From: Nocardia beijingensis NBRC 16342
GTDB taxonomy: Bacteria > Actinomycetota > Actinomycetes > Mycobacteriales > Mycobacteriaceae
Direction: 5' to 3'
NCBI RefSeq assembly: GCF_001612785.1
Contig: NZ_BDBC01000054.1
Coordinates: forward strand, 58,899 to 122,898
DNA: 64,000 nt
This document shows, piece by piece, positions 9,231-17,825 of the stretch (positions within the stretch are counted from its first letter, which is position 1; every line of letters starts with the position of its first letter). The notes beneath the pieces are model-generated. The model ran no database searches. It saw nothing but the letters and a program-made list of their open reading frames with translations, and was not told where the DNA came from. Position numbers and translations under genes: made by a program.

Positions 9231-9641
9231 TCAGTCGCCGACGCCGAGTGCGGTCAGGAACACCAGCACGACGGTCGTCACGGCGAAAACGCCGTGACCC
9301 GCGACGACGGCGACAGGAAAGTGCCTTTCGGGAGGTTCGGCCGTTCCGGTGGCACGCCCTTGGTAGATGGGGATCCAGCGCAGCAGCATCGTGAATCCGA
9401 GCAGCGCGACGGGGATCAGCAGCACGAACGCGGTCCACGCCAGCGCCGTGCTGTCGACGACGAGGTACACGATCCAGACGATCAGCCCGGCCACGGCCAG
9501 CAAGAAGTGACCGAACAGCACCGGGACCGGCAGCTGGGTCGAATTCGGCTGGCGCGCACCGCCCTTGGCGATCCAGGTGCCGAGCAGGAAGAACCCGCCG
9601 CCCGCGGTGAGCAACCAGAAGATCAGTGCGGCGATGCCCAT
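9231..9641 (-). CDS. four-helix membrane protein of unknown function
   Basis: A 136-residue protein with four predicted membrane helices and several histidines placed inside or at the edge of helices (FGHF, ERHF, AGHG), which might bind haem or metal. The ATG at 9641 was chosen for its AGGAGG ribosome-binding site 8 bases upstream; a longer in-frame reading lacks one. It starts 28 bases after the DUF2231 gene and is probably co-transcribed with it. I do not recognise a named family with confidence. Confidence 0.78.
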   Translation of the reverse strand: MGIAALIFWLLTAGGGFFLLGTWIAKGGARQPNSTQLPVPVLFGHFLLAVAGLIVWIVYLVVDSTALAWTAFVLLIPVALLGFTMLLRWIPIYQGRATGTAEPPERHFPVAVVAGHGVFAVTTVVLVFLTALGVGD

Positions 9642-9669
9642 GGTGTGCCTCCTGACGTTGGGAAGGGAT

Positions 9670-10179
9670 TCAGCGTGTGAAGCCGTCTGCCTGAGTGGTC
9701 TCGTCGGCGACACGGACGCCGTACCGATAGGCGAGCTTGCCCCCGAGATACCCGGAAACCGCCACTGTCACCAAAGCCACCACCGACAGCGCCAGTGGCC
9801 CGGCCGGGACCGCGCGTGCGGTGTCGGCGCCCCGCCGCCACACGAAACCGAGCGCATAGGCGACGGTCACCAGCAGATTGAGCGTCATGTGCAGCAAGCC
9901 GGTGCGGAAGGCGGGCGTACCCGTCGGGATCGCGAGCAGATCGAGGAACCCGATACTCGCGGCGGCCAAGGCGCCGAGCACGCCGATCGCGATCAGCCAT
10001 GACGATCCCTTGACCAGGAACTCCGGATCATCGACCAACCGGGATGCGAGGTCGAACACCAGGCTGGCGACCCAGGCGCCGATCGGGACGGTGACCAGGA
10101 TCGGATGGAAGGGATGCCCGTAGGGACCGGCCAGCGCGGCGGTCACCGGGCGCTTCGCCTGCCGCGGATCACCGGTCAT
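9670..10179 (-). CDS. DUF2231 family membrane protein
   Basis: A 169-residue protein with four membrane helices and the DUF2231 pattern of a conserved HPI-L motif in helix 1 (HPFHPILVTVPIGAW) and a histidine (GLLHMTLN) in helix 3. DUF2231 proteins resemble small b-type cytochrome folds, and their function is not established. The start at 10179 is supported by the family N-terminus but has a weak ribosome-binding site. It probably forms an operon with the next membrane-protein gene and lies 272 bases downstream of the Met-rich micropeptide. Confidence 0.85.
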   Translation of the reverse strand: MTGDPRQAKRPVTAALAGPYGHPFHPILVTVPIGAWVASLVFDLASRLVDDPEFLVKGSSWLIAIGVLGALAAASIGFLDLLAIPTGTPAFRTGLLHMTLNLLVTVAYALGFVWRRGADTARAVPAGPLALSVVALVTVAVSGYLGGKLAYRYGVRVADETTQADGFTR

Positions 10180-10451
10180 GGCGCACCCACACCGAGGTCG
10201 CTCGTCGTCGCATCCGCCGACCGGCCGCGGAGCCGACACTCGGCGCGGTCCGTCGAGTCGTCTCACTCGGCCGACGGCCGACGGATATCGCTCTTCGGTA
10301 CGCGGGAATTGTGCATCGATTACGGTAGGCCACGAAGTGGACGTACCACCGTGAGGAAATTACACACCCCCATTCGAGAAAGCCGCACCCAACGCCGTGA
10401 AGCCGAATTACGGGTCGATTGCCAGGCTGGGCTTTCCTGCTTGTGGAGCGC

Positions 10452-10541
10452 CTACGACATCATCGGAAGCATGGGCATCGGCATGTTCGGAAACATGTTG
10501 TTCCACATGTCGCGGATCATCCCCATCATCTGACCCATCAC
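10452..10541 (-). CDS. possible Met-rich micropeptide, 29 aa
   Basis: A short reading frame on the minus strand encodes 29 residues of which 12 are methionine if the GTG start is counted. The C-terminal part reads NNMFPNMPMPMLPMMS. A strong Shine-Dalgarno, GGGAGGTGA, lies 6 bases before the GTG; an ATG follows immediately as the second codon. There are two prolines within M-P-M-P-M and one Trp. Methionine-rich stretches of this kind bind Cu(I) in periplasmic copper proteins, but here there is no signal peptide and no recognised family. It is upstream of the DUF2231 and four-helix membrane genes on the same strand. Whether it is translated is unproven; composition and ribosome-binding site are the support. 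Confidence 0.5.
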   Translation of the reverse strand: MMGQMMGMIRDMWNNMFPNMPMPMLPMMS

Positions 10542-10874
10542 GGTAGTTCACCTCCCTTCGGATGATTCCGGAAAGCGGATCAGCCGGTCGGGCACGATGG
10601 CGGGAGGACGCGGCAAAACACCGGAGAAAACATCCGGGGAACGGTTTCTGCACTTTTGCCCGGACGACTATCGGCGTACACGTGTCGCTCCTCCGGGTCG
10701 GGCTCGACAGCTATATACAGGATACGCCGCGCGGAGGTGACCGAAACACGCATCGAAACCGACTGATTTCCCAATTATCGTGTCCGCTGCGAAGCCGGCA
10801 TTCCAGGTACGCGTATCTCGGCGACGGTGGCGATGCGTCCGCCGCCGGGGCGCGACGCGACGTCACACAGCGCA
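10542..10874. other. gene-free spacer upstream of the micropeptide
   Basis: The spacer separates the 3' end of the hydrogenase operon from the micropeptide. It contains an AT-rich island (CTATATACAGGATAC, near 10711-10725), the best local candidate for a minus-strand promoter core. A possible 33-codon minus-strand frame starts at a GTG near 10680 after GGAGGA; I regard it as unsupported. No other gene is seen. Confidence 0.4.
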
Positions 10875-11612
10875 TCACCGAGCCGCTCGTGCGGCCAGTC
10901 GCCGGTTCGTGAGCTCCAGTTGACGCACCGTCGCCGCCTCGAGAGCACTCGTCTGGACGTCGTCCAGGCGACCGCACAGCCGCCCCCAGTGCACCGCCAC
11001 CCGCTCCCCGACCGCGACGTCCGGCAGCGCCGCGTACCCGTCCACCCGGATCGGCACCGACCGCGCCGCTTCCGCCGACAGCGCGAGACGTTCCCCGTCC
11101 CAGCTCAGCCCGCGGCAGCGCAACACGACCTCACCGCCGGTGCGGTCGAGCACCGTTCCCCAGGTGATCCGGCAGTTGTCGAGCACGTGCAAGGGATGCG
11201 CGCTGCCGTGCCGCAGCAGCCGCGACCACGGGTACACGCCGAAGACGTGGAAGCAGTGGTTGGCGGCCGCCTCCTCGGCCAGCCCCGGTGTCAGATGCGT
11301 CCAGTAACCGCCGGCGACCGGGCCGAGGAGAGCCAGCAGTTCGGCGGTGAACTCCCGGGCGTCCAGGTCGGCGCCGATGCCGCCGCCCAGCCAGTAGGAC
11401 TCGACGAGCCTGCGGTCCAGCGGGTCCGCTATGCCGGTCATCTCGGCCATCACGCGCAGATACGGCCATGCTCCGGTGAACCGGCGCGCCACCGCGCGCA
11501 CCTGCTCGTCGGAGCCGTCGCGCAGAGCCGCGGCGTCGGGCGGCCCGCAGTAGCCGAGCCGATTGGGGGCGTAGGCGTACCGGGCGAACATCTCCGCTCC
11601 GCTGATCGCCAT
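10875..11612 (-). CDS. DUF6390-type protein, last gene of the hydrogenase operon
   Basis: A 245-residue soluble protein whose ATG overlaps the stop of the nickel permease gene by one base (TGATG), with GGAGG upstream. The N-terminus (F-A-R-Y-A-Y-P/A-P-N-L-G-Y-C-G-P) and the HVFGVYPW region match uncharacterised proteins found with hyp/hydrogenase genes in actinobacteria, annotated as DUF6390. It has conserved Cys and His residues, including a mid-protein NHCFHVF patch, but no known catalytic motif. Its place at the end of the maturation block suggests a role in assembly or nickel handling; this is inference. Confidence 0.78.
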   Translation of the reverse strand: MAISGAEMFARYAYAPNRLGYCGPPDAAALRDGSDEQVRAVARRFTGAWPYLRVMAEMTGIADPLDRRLVESYWLGGGIGADLDAREFTAELLALLGPVAGGYWTHLTPGLAEEAAANHCFHVFGVYPWSRLLRHGSAHPLHVLDNCRITWGTVLDRTGGEVVLRCRGLSWDGERLALSAEAARSVPIRVDGYAALPDVAVGERVAVHWGRLCGRLDDVQTSALEAATVRQLELTNRRLAARAAR

Positions 11613-12730
11613 CAGCACGGACCTCCGCCGGTGCGGCCGGTGGACCATCGCTGCTCGATCCGGCCGAATCGCCACACCCCGACGGCGACCGCCCAGGTGA
11701 GCAGGAACAGCCCGGCGATCACGAAGCCCATGGCGCCCAGATCCAGTCCGCCGACCCAGGCGAGCGGTCCGTCGGCGATGCCGAATTCGTCGGCCAGCAA
11801 GGAGATCATCTCCTGCGCGCCGATCAGCAACGCGACGGCCACCGACAGGCCGGTGACGACGATGTTGTAGTAGACCGTGCGAAGCGGCCCGGCGAACGCC
11901 CACCCGTAGGCGTAGTTCATGAACGCGCCGTCCAGCGCGTCGAACAGCGTCATGCCCGCCGAGAACAACACGGGCAGCACGAGGATCGCGTACCACGGGA
12001 GGGCGGTCGCCGCCGCGCCGCCCGCGATCACCAGCAGGCTCACCTCGGTGACGGTGTCGAAGCCGAGGCCGAACAGCAGCCCGACGGGATACATCTGCCA
12101 CGGCGCGCGCACCGCCTTGGTCAGCGGCCCGATCACCCGCTGCAAGGCGCCGCGGTCGTGCAGACGCCGCTGTAACGCGGCCTCGTCGTAGCTCCCCCGG
12201 CGCATCCCACGGAACACCCGCCAGATCCCGATCAGCGACACCAGGTTCAGCGCCCCGATGGCGAGCAGGAAAGTGCCGGAGACGCCGGTGCCGAACAGGC
12301 CGCTCCACCGTTGCAACCCGGAGTTCTCGTCGCGCAGGTCGCCCGCCAGCGCTTTGACGCCGAACGCCAGCAGCGCGACGAGGACGAAAACGATGGTGGA
12401 GTGCCCGAGGGAGAACCAGAATCCGGCCGACAGCGGCTTGCGCCCGTCCGCGACCAGCTTGCGGGTGGTGTTGTCGATGGCGGCGATGTGGTCGGCGTCG
12501 AACGCGTGCCGCATCCCCAGCGTGTAGGCGGTGACGCCGAGGCCGACGCCGAATACCGCACCGTCCACCGTGTAGCCGCCGGGAACCACGAGCAGCAGCA
12601 GCGCCGACCACCCGAGGACGTGCAGGGCGACGACGACCGCCGCCATCCCCGCGACGTCGCGCCGCTGCCGCCCGTCCAGCGGGGCGCGCGACGTCGCAGG
12701 CGCGTCGGCGATCCGAACGATGATCCACAC
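11612..12730 (-). CDS. nickel/cobalt permease, NiCoT (HoxN/NixA) family
   Basis: High-affinity Ni2+ uptake for the hydrogenase. The 372-residue protein has eight predicted membrane helices and the NiCoT signature HAFDADHIAAIDN (H-x4-D-H) in helix 2. It also carries the LFGLGFDTVTE and GMTLFDALDG family motifs. The GTG at 12730 is chosen because GAAGGCGAG precedes it and it starts 23 bases after hypE; longer readings run into hypE. Being in the operon with hypABCDEF strongly favours nickel over cobalt as substrate. Confidence 0.93.
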   Translation of the reverse strand: MWIIVRIADAPATSRAPLDGRQRRDVAGMAAVVVALHVLGWSALLLLVVPGGYTVDGAVFGVGLGVTAYTLGMRHAFDADHIAAIDNTTRKLVADGRKPLSAGFWFSLGHSTIVFVLVALLAFGVKALAGDLRDENSGLQRWSGLFGTGVSGTFLLAIGALNLVSLIGIWRVFRGMRRGSYDEAALQRRLHDRGALQRVIGPLTKAVRAPWQMYPVGLLFGLGFDTVTEVSLLVIAGGAAATALPWYAILVLPVLFSAGMTLFDALDGAFMNYAYGWAFAGPLRTVYYNIVVTGLSVAVALLIGAQEMISLLADEFGIADGPLAWVGGLDLGAMGFVIAGLFLLTWAVAVGVWRFGRIEQRWSTGRTGGGPC

Positions 12731-12753
12731 CTCGCCTTCTGTGAGTCCCCGCG

Positions 12754-13830
12754 TCAGCAGATCCGCGGCAATTGCTCGCCCGCGGGCAGATCCACCACCC
12801 GCGTACCGCCGAGTGCCGTGCGGGCCACCACCATGCCGGGATGTTCGGCGACGCATCGGCCGATCACGGCGGCCTGTGCGCCCAGCGGATGTTCCCGCAT
12901 CGCCGCCAGCACGCGATCGGCGTCCTCGGGCGCGACGAACGCCAGCAGTTTGCCCTCGTTGGCCACGTACATCGGGTCGAGCCCGAGCAGCCCGCACGCG
13001 TCGCGCACGCCGTCGGGCACGGGAAGCTGCCGTTCGTCCAGCGCCACGCCGATTTTCGCGGCGCGGGCGATCTCGTTGAGCGAGGCCGCGACGCCGCCGC
13101 GGGTGGGGTCGCGCAGCACGTGCACGTCGGCGCCGGTGGCGAGCATCGCCGCGACCAAGCCGTGCAGCGGCGCGGTGTCGCTGAGCACGGTGGTGCCGAA
13201 CTCCAGTCCTTCGCGGCAGCTGAGCACCGCGACACCGTGCACGCCGATCTCGCCGCTGACCAGCACGACGTCGCCCGGGGTGGCGCGCTGCGGCCGGATG
13301 TCCACCTCCGGGGCGACCACGCCGATCCCGGCCGTGTTGATGTAGATCCCGTCGCCGTGCCCGGCGTCGACCACCTTGGTGTCCCCGGTGACCAGCTGGA
13401 CCTCCGCGGCCAGCGCGGCGGTGCCGACCGCCTGGGCGACGCGCGCGATGTCGGCCAGCGCGGTGCCCTCCTCCAGGATGAACGCGGTGGACAACACCAT
13501 CGGGCGGGCACCGGACATGGCCAGATCGTTCACCGTGCCGTTGACCGCGAGCTCGCCGATCGTCCCGCCGGGGAACACCAGGGGCTTCACCACGAACGAA
13601 TCGGTGGAGAACGCCAGCCGCGTGCCGTCGAGCGTGACCACCGCGGAATCGGTCAGGTCCGCGTTCGCTGCCGAGCCGAACGCGGGCAGGAACAGGTGCT
13701 CGATCAGCTCGCCGGACATCGCGCCCCCGCCGCCGTGTCCCATCACGATGTTCGGCGAATCCCGCAGCGGCATCGGGCAGACCCAGCCCTCCATGTCGAT
13801 CGTCACGGGAGCGGCGCCTTCCTCAGGCAT
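12754..13830 (-). CDS. hypE: hydrogenase maturation protein HypE
   Basis: HypE dehydrates the carbamoyl group received from HypF on its C-terminal cysteine to make the CN ligands of the NiFe site. The 358-residue protein ends in P-R-I-C, the required terminal cysteine motif. It has the glycine-rich GHGGGG motif near the N-terminus and the ATP-binding AIRS-like fold. An extension of about 20 residues precedes the usual start. It overlaps hypD by 8 bases. Confidence 0.97.
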   Translation of the reverse strand: MPEEGAAPVTIDMEGWVCPMPLRDSPNIVMGHGGGGAMSGELIEHLFLPAFGSAANADLTDSAVVTLDGTRLAFSTDSFVVKPLVFPGGTIGELAVNGTVNDLAMSGARPMVLSTAFILEEGTALADIARVAQAVGTAALAAEVQLVTGDTKVVDAGHGDGIYINTAGIGVVAPEVDIRPQRATPGDVVLVSGEIGVHGVAVLSCREGLEFGTTVLSDTAPLHGLVAAMLATGADVHVLRDPTRGGVAASLNEIARAAKIGVALDERQLPVPDGVRDACGLLGLDPMYVANEGKLLAFVAPEDADRVLAAMREHPLGAQAAVIGRCVAEHPGMVVARTALGGTRVVDLPAGEQLPRIC

Positions 13831-14935
13831 GAGCCACCTCCGCAGGCAGATCCAGGCGCCGGTACAGGTAGTAGGCGGCGCACGCGCCTTCGGAGGACAC
13901 CATGGTGGCGCCCAACGGGTTACGCGGCGTGCACTCCTTGCCGAACGCGGCGCACTCGTGCGGCTTGATCAGTCCTTGCAGCACCTCGCCGGAGCGGCAG
14001 ACGGTCGACTCGGCGGTGTGCAGGTCGCCGACGGCGAAGCGGTGTTCGGCGTCGAACTCGCGATAGCGCTCCGACAGCCGCCAGCCGCTGTTCGGAATCA
14101 CGCCGATGCCGCGCCAGGCCCGGTCGGTGACCTCGAAGACGTCCTGCAGCATGGCTTTCGCCGCGGGATTGCCCGCCGCCGCCACCGCGCGCGGGTAGGC
14201 GTTCTCCAGCTCGTGCCTGCCCGACTCCAGTTGCAGCACGGTGCGGCGGATGCCCTCCAGGATGTCGAGCGGCTCGAATCCGGTGACCACCATCGGCACC
14301 TTGTACTGCTCGGCCAGCGGCGGGTACTCGTCGGTGCCCATCACGGTGCAGACGTGCCCGGCGGCGAGGAATCCCTGGACCCGGCAGGTCGGCGATTCCA
14401 TGATCGCGGCGATGGCGGGCGGGACCAGCACGTGCGACACCAGCAGCGAGAAGTTCCTGATGCCGAGCCGCTTCGCCTGGTAGACCGTCATGGCGTTGGC
14501 CGGAGCCGTGGTCTCGAAGCCGATGCCGAAGAACACGACCTCGCGGTCGGGATTCTCTTTGGCCAGGTTCAGCGCGTCCAGTGGCGAGTACACCACCCGG
14601 ACGTCGCCGCCCTCGCTCTTCACCCGGAACAGGTCCTTGGAGCTGCCCGGCACCCGCAACATGTCGCCGAACGAGCAGAAGATCACGCCCGGTCGCGCGG
14701 CGATCTCCAGCGCCTTGTCGATCACCTCGAGCGGGGTGACGCAGACCGGGCAGCCGGGGCCGTGGATCATCTCGATCTGGTCGGGCAACAGCTGGTCGAT
14801 GCCGTGGCGGATGATCGAATGCGTCTGTCCGCCGCAGACCTCCATGATCGCCCAGCGGCGACTGGTCGTGGCGCGGATCCGATCGAGCAGGCGCTGGGCC
14901 AGCTCGGGGTTGCTGAATTCGTCCAGATACTTCAT
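13823..14935 (-). CDS. hypD: hydrogenase maturation protein HypD
   Basis: HypD with HypC forms the scaffold on which the Fe(CN)2CO unit is built. The 370-residue protein keeps the conserved motifs MEVCGGQTH (cysteine near residue 34), GPGCPVCVTP and the C-terminal cysteines that bind a 4Fe-4S cluster (CRSGEV, HECAAFGKECTPRNPLGACMVS-type region, here ending GATMVSSEG). It overlaps hypC by 4 bases (ATGA), indicating coupled translation with its partner. Confidence 0.97.
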   Translation of the reverse strand: MKYLDEFSNPELAQRLLDRIRATTSRRWAIMEVCGGQTHSIIRHGIDQLLPDQIEMIHGPGCPVCVTPLEVIDKALEIAARPGVIFCSFGDMLRVPGSSKDLFRVKSEGGDVRVVYSPLDALNLAKENPDREVVFFGIGFETTAPANAMTVYQAKRLGIRNFSLLVSHVLVPPAIAAIMESPTCRVQGFLAAGHVCTVMGTDEYPPLAEQYKVPMVVTGFEPLDILEGIRRTVLQLESGRHELENAYPRAVAAAGNPAAKAMLQDVFEVTDRAWRGIGVIPNSGWRLSERYREFDAEHRFAVGDLHTAESTVCRSGEVLQGLIKPHECAAFGKECTPRNPLGATMVSSEGACAAYYLYRRLDLPAEVAHA

Positions 14936-15258
14936 GACCGGTCCTCCGGTTCCTCGCGTGACGGCTCGGCGGCGGGATTGTCCAGGCCCGCCTGCTTCGC
15001 GGCGATGGCGAAACCGTCGCCGAATTCCTCGTTCAGTACGCCGAGGTGCTCGAACTCGGCCAGGGTCCGCAGCGCGGAGTCCTCGTCCAGACGCTGGATA
15101 GCGAAACCGACGTGGACCACGACGTAGTCGCCGACCGCCGCGTCCGGGATGTATTGCAGGCACACGTCCTTGTGCACGCCGCCGAAGTCGACGACCGACA
15201 TCAGCGTGCCGTCCCGCTCGTGCAGGCTGAGCACTTTGCCTGGTACCGCAAGACACAT
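14932..15258 (-). CDS. hypC: HypC-family chaperone (copy next to hypD)
   Basis: A 108-residue HypC/HupF-family protein beginning M-C-L-A-V-P-G, with the essential Cys2 exposed after removal of Met. The OB-fold body is followed by a charged C-terminal extension of about 30 residues that the second copy lacks. It is immediately upstream of and overlaps hypD, so it is probably the HypD partner that carries the Fe(CN)2CO unit. Confidence 0.95.
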   Translation of the reverse strand: MCLAVPGKVLSLHERDGTLMSVVDFGGVHKDVCLQYIPDAAVGDYVVVHVGFAIQRLDEDSALRTLAEFEHLGVLNEEFGDGFAIAAKQAGLDNPAAEPSREEPEDRS

Positions 15259-15274
15259 CGTTGCTCTCCTTCGC

Positions 15275-17584
15275 TCATCCCTCGCTGCACGCGAGGAGTT
15301 GCCCGAACGCGAGGCCGCCGTCGTTGGGCGGCAGGCGGTGGTGGGTGATCACGGTGAACCCGTTGCCGCGCAGCAGCGCACACGATCGCGCGAGCAGCAG
15401 GGCGTTCTGGAAGACGCCGCCGGACAGGGCGACGACCGTCCCCGGAGCGGCGTAACGAGCCGCCAGGTCGAGCACCAGCCGGGCGACGGCGGCGTGGAAG
15501 CGCGCTCCCACCACCCCCGGGGGCGCGCCCGCACGAACATCGGCGACCACATCCGCGATCACCGGCGCGGGATCGATACCGGCGGGATCTCCGTCCACGA
15601 CCGGGAACCGGTAGGCGCTGTCGTCTTCCGGCCCGGCGCGCGAGAGTCCTTCCAGTTCGATCGCCGCCTGGGCTTCGTAGTCGACGACGTGCCGCACGCC
15701 GCACAGCGAGGACACCGCGTCGAACAACCGTCCCATGCTCGACGTGGGCGCGCAGCCGAGCCCGGTCCGGAACTGGTGGGCCAGCACGGAACGCTCCGCG
15801 GGCGGGCACGCCGCGACCGCGGGAATGTCCTCGCGCCAGTCGATCCCGGCCGCACGCAGATGAGCCAGCGCCATGCGGTAGGGCCTGCGCACGGCGAGAT
15901 CCCCGCCCGCGAGCGGCACGTACTTCAGGTGCGCCAGACGACGGTAGCCCTTGTAACCCGCCAGCAGGACCTCACCGCCCCACACGGCCGCGTCCGGGCC
16001 GTATCCGGTGCCGTCGAAGGCGATGCCGACCACCTGCTCGGTGGCGCCGAGTCCGTGCTCGCCCATGACGGCGGCGATGTGCGCGTGATGGTGCTGGACG
16101 GTGTACACGGGACGCTCGCCCGCGTGCCTGCGCGCCCAGGCGGTGGAACGGTAGGCGGGGTGCGCGTCGGCGACCAGCTGCGCGGGGCGGACCCCGGTGA
16201 GTTCGCCGAGGTGGCGCTGCGCTGCGTCGAAGGAGCGCAGCGTGGCCAGGTCGTCCATGTCGCCGATGTGCTGGCTCAGCCAGGCGTAGCGGCCGTCGGC
16301 CATCGCGCAGGTGTTCTTCAGGTCGGCGCCGACGGCGAGCGTCGGTGGCAGCGGAACCGGAAGCAGCAGCGGCAGCGGCGCGTAGCCGCGCGAGCGCCGG
16401 ACCGGCAGTTCGCGGCCGTCCAGGCAGCGCACCACCGAGTCGTCGCAGGGGACCAGGATGCGCCGGTTGTGTGACAGCCAGCCGTCGGCGAGACCGGCGA
16501 GGCGGGTGCGGGCGTCGTCGTCCTGGTAGCAGATCGGCTCGCCGCCGAGGTTGCCCGAGGTCATCACGAGCACCTGTGGGCCGGGTGGATCGCCGGGCAG
16601 GCCGAACAGCAGCAGGTGCAGCGGGGTGTAGGCGAGCATGACGCCCAGGTCGGGGTTGCCGGGCGCCACCGAGAGCGCGGGCACCGGGTCGTACCCGGTA
16701 TCGCTCGAAGGGTGTTCCGCGCGCGGGGAGCGTCGAGCGAGCAGCACGATGGGGCGAGCCGGGCTGGTCAGCAGGTTCGCGGCGGCGGCGTCGACGGTGA
16801 CGACCGCGCGCGCCGTGGCCAGATCCGGCACCATGACGGCGAAAGGCTTGTCGCCGCGGCGTTTACGGCGCCTGAGTTCCGCGACGGCCGACTCGTTCGT
16901 GGCGTCACAGGCGAGGTGGTATCCACCGATGCCTTTGACCGCGAGGATGCCGCCCTCGCGCAGCAGTCGCCGCGCGGCGGTCAGCGGCGCGCCCGCTCCC
17001 GGTCCGGTATAGGCGAGCGTGGGACCGCAGTCCGGGCAGGCGATCGGCTGCGCGTGGAAACGCCGGTCGGCGGGATCGGCGTATTCCTCGGCGCACCGGT
17101 CGCACATGGCGAAGTCGGCCATCGACGTGCGTTCCCGGTCGTAGGGCAGGCTCGCGATGATGGTGAAGCGCGGTCCACAGTTGGTGCAGTTGACGAACGG
17201 ATGGCGATACCGGCGATCGCGCGGATCGCGCAGCTCGCGTTCGCAGTCGGCGCAGATCGCGACATCGGGTGAGGCGAGCGTGCGACCGCCGCCGTCGCGC
17301 GTGCTGCCCGCGATGTGGAATCCGGTGCCGCCGCGCGCCGGGATGTCGGCCTGCTCCACCGACTCGACCACCGCCAGCGGCGGCGGCCGCAGTCGCAGCC
17401 GCCGGGCGAATTCGTCCAGCTCCCTCGGCGCTCCTTCGACCTCGATGACCACGCCGTCGCTGTCGTTGCTCACGCTGCCGGACAAAGCCAGTTCGGCGGC
17501 GGTGGTGTAGACGAACGGCCGGAACCCGACGCCTTGCACCACACCGCGCACCAGCAGACGCCGTCGCAGCCGCACGGTACTCAT
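15275..17584 (-). CDS. hypF: carbamoyltransferase HypF
   Basis: HypF uses carbamoyl phosphate and ATP to carbamoylate HypE. The 769-residue protein has, in order, an acylphosphatase domain (V-V-Q-G-V-G-F-R-P near residue 15), two zinc-finger CxxC pairs (about residues 110-185), a YrdC-like nucleotide-binding domain, and a Kae1-like domain with the VQHHHAHIA metal-binding motif. The usual length is about 750 residues. It overlaps the upstream hypC copy by 4 bases and is 16 bases before the other. Confidence 0.97.
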   Translation of the reverse strand: MSTVRLRRRLLVRGVVQGVGFRPFVYTTAAELALSGSVSNDSDGVVIEVEGAPRELDEFARRLRLRPPPLAVVESVEQADIPARGGTGFHIAGSTRDGGGRTLASPDVAICADCERELRDPRDRRYRHPFVNCTNCGPRFTIIASLPYDRERTSMADFAMCDRCAEEYADPADRRFHAQPIACPDCGPTLAYTGPGAGAPLTAARRLLREGGILAVKGIGGYHLACDATNESAVAELRRRKRRGDKPFAVMVPDLATARAVVTVDAAAANLLTSPARPIVLLARRSPRAEHPSSDTGYDPVPALSVAPGNPDLGVMLAYTPLHLLLFGLPGDPPGPQVLVMTSGNLGGEPICYQDDDARTRLAGLADGWLSHNRRILVPCDDSVVRCLDGRELPVRRSRGYAPLPLLLPVPLPPTLAVGADLKNTCAMADGRYAWLSQHIGDMDDLATLRSFDAAQRHLGELTGVRPAQLVADAHPAYRSTAWARRHAGERPVYTVQHHHAHIAAVMGEHGLGATEQVVGIAFDGTGYGPDAAVWGGEVLLAGYKGYRRLAHLKYVPLAGGDLAVRRPYRMALAHLRAAGIDWREDIPAVAACPPAERSVLAHQFRTGLGCAPTSSMGRLFDAVSSLCGVRHVVDYEAQAAIELEGLSRAGPEDDSAYRFPVVDGDPAGIDPAPVIADVVADVRAGAPPGVVGARFHAAVARLVLDLAARYAAPGTVVALSGGVFQNALLLARSCALLRGNGFTVITHHRLPPNDGGLAFGQLLACSEG

Positions 17585-17823
17585 GGCTGGTCTCCGCGTT
17601 GCAGTAGACGCAGCCCGCTCAACGCCGCCGTTGCCCCCGCCTCGTCGGTCTTCTCCACCGCGAAGCCCATGTGGATGATCACCCAGTCACCCGGCTGGGC
17701 CGGATCGTCGTCGAGCAGGCCGATGTTCACTTTCCGCTGCTCGCCGGACACGTCGACCAGCGCGATCTGGTCGTGGTAGCCGTCGGGGATCGCCAGCACT
17801 CGTCCCGGGATGCCCAGGCACAT
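17581..17823 (-). CDS. hypC: HypC-family chaperone (copy next to the protease gene)
   Basis: An 80-residue HypC/HybG-type protein starting M-C-L-G-I-P-G with the catalytic Cys2. It differs clearly from the other copy in the same operon and lacks the C-terminal tail. It lies 2 bases from the protease gene and overlaps hypF by 4 bases. It may be the copy that accompanies the large-subunit precursor while the other works with HypD; that split is inference. Confidence 0.95.
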   Translation of the reverse strand: MCLGIPGRVLAIPDGYHDQIALVDVSGEQRKVNIGLLDDDPAQPGDWVIIHMGFAVEKTDEAGATAALSGLRLLQRGDQP

Positions 17824-17825
17824 CG

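Noticed and set aside
10580..10774. Minus-strand frame of 33-64 codons upstream of the Met-rich peptide
   Set aside because: A GGAGGA precedes an internal GTG, but the encoded sequence has no recognisable feature and crosses the likely promoter.
16345..16641. Arg-rich frames inside hypF
   Set aside because: Composition is typical of out-of-frame high-GC sequence; hypF is intact there.
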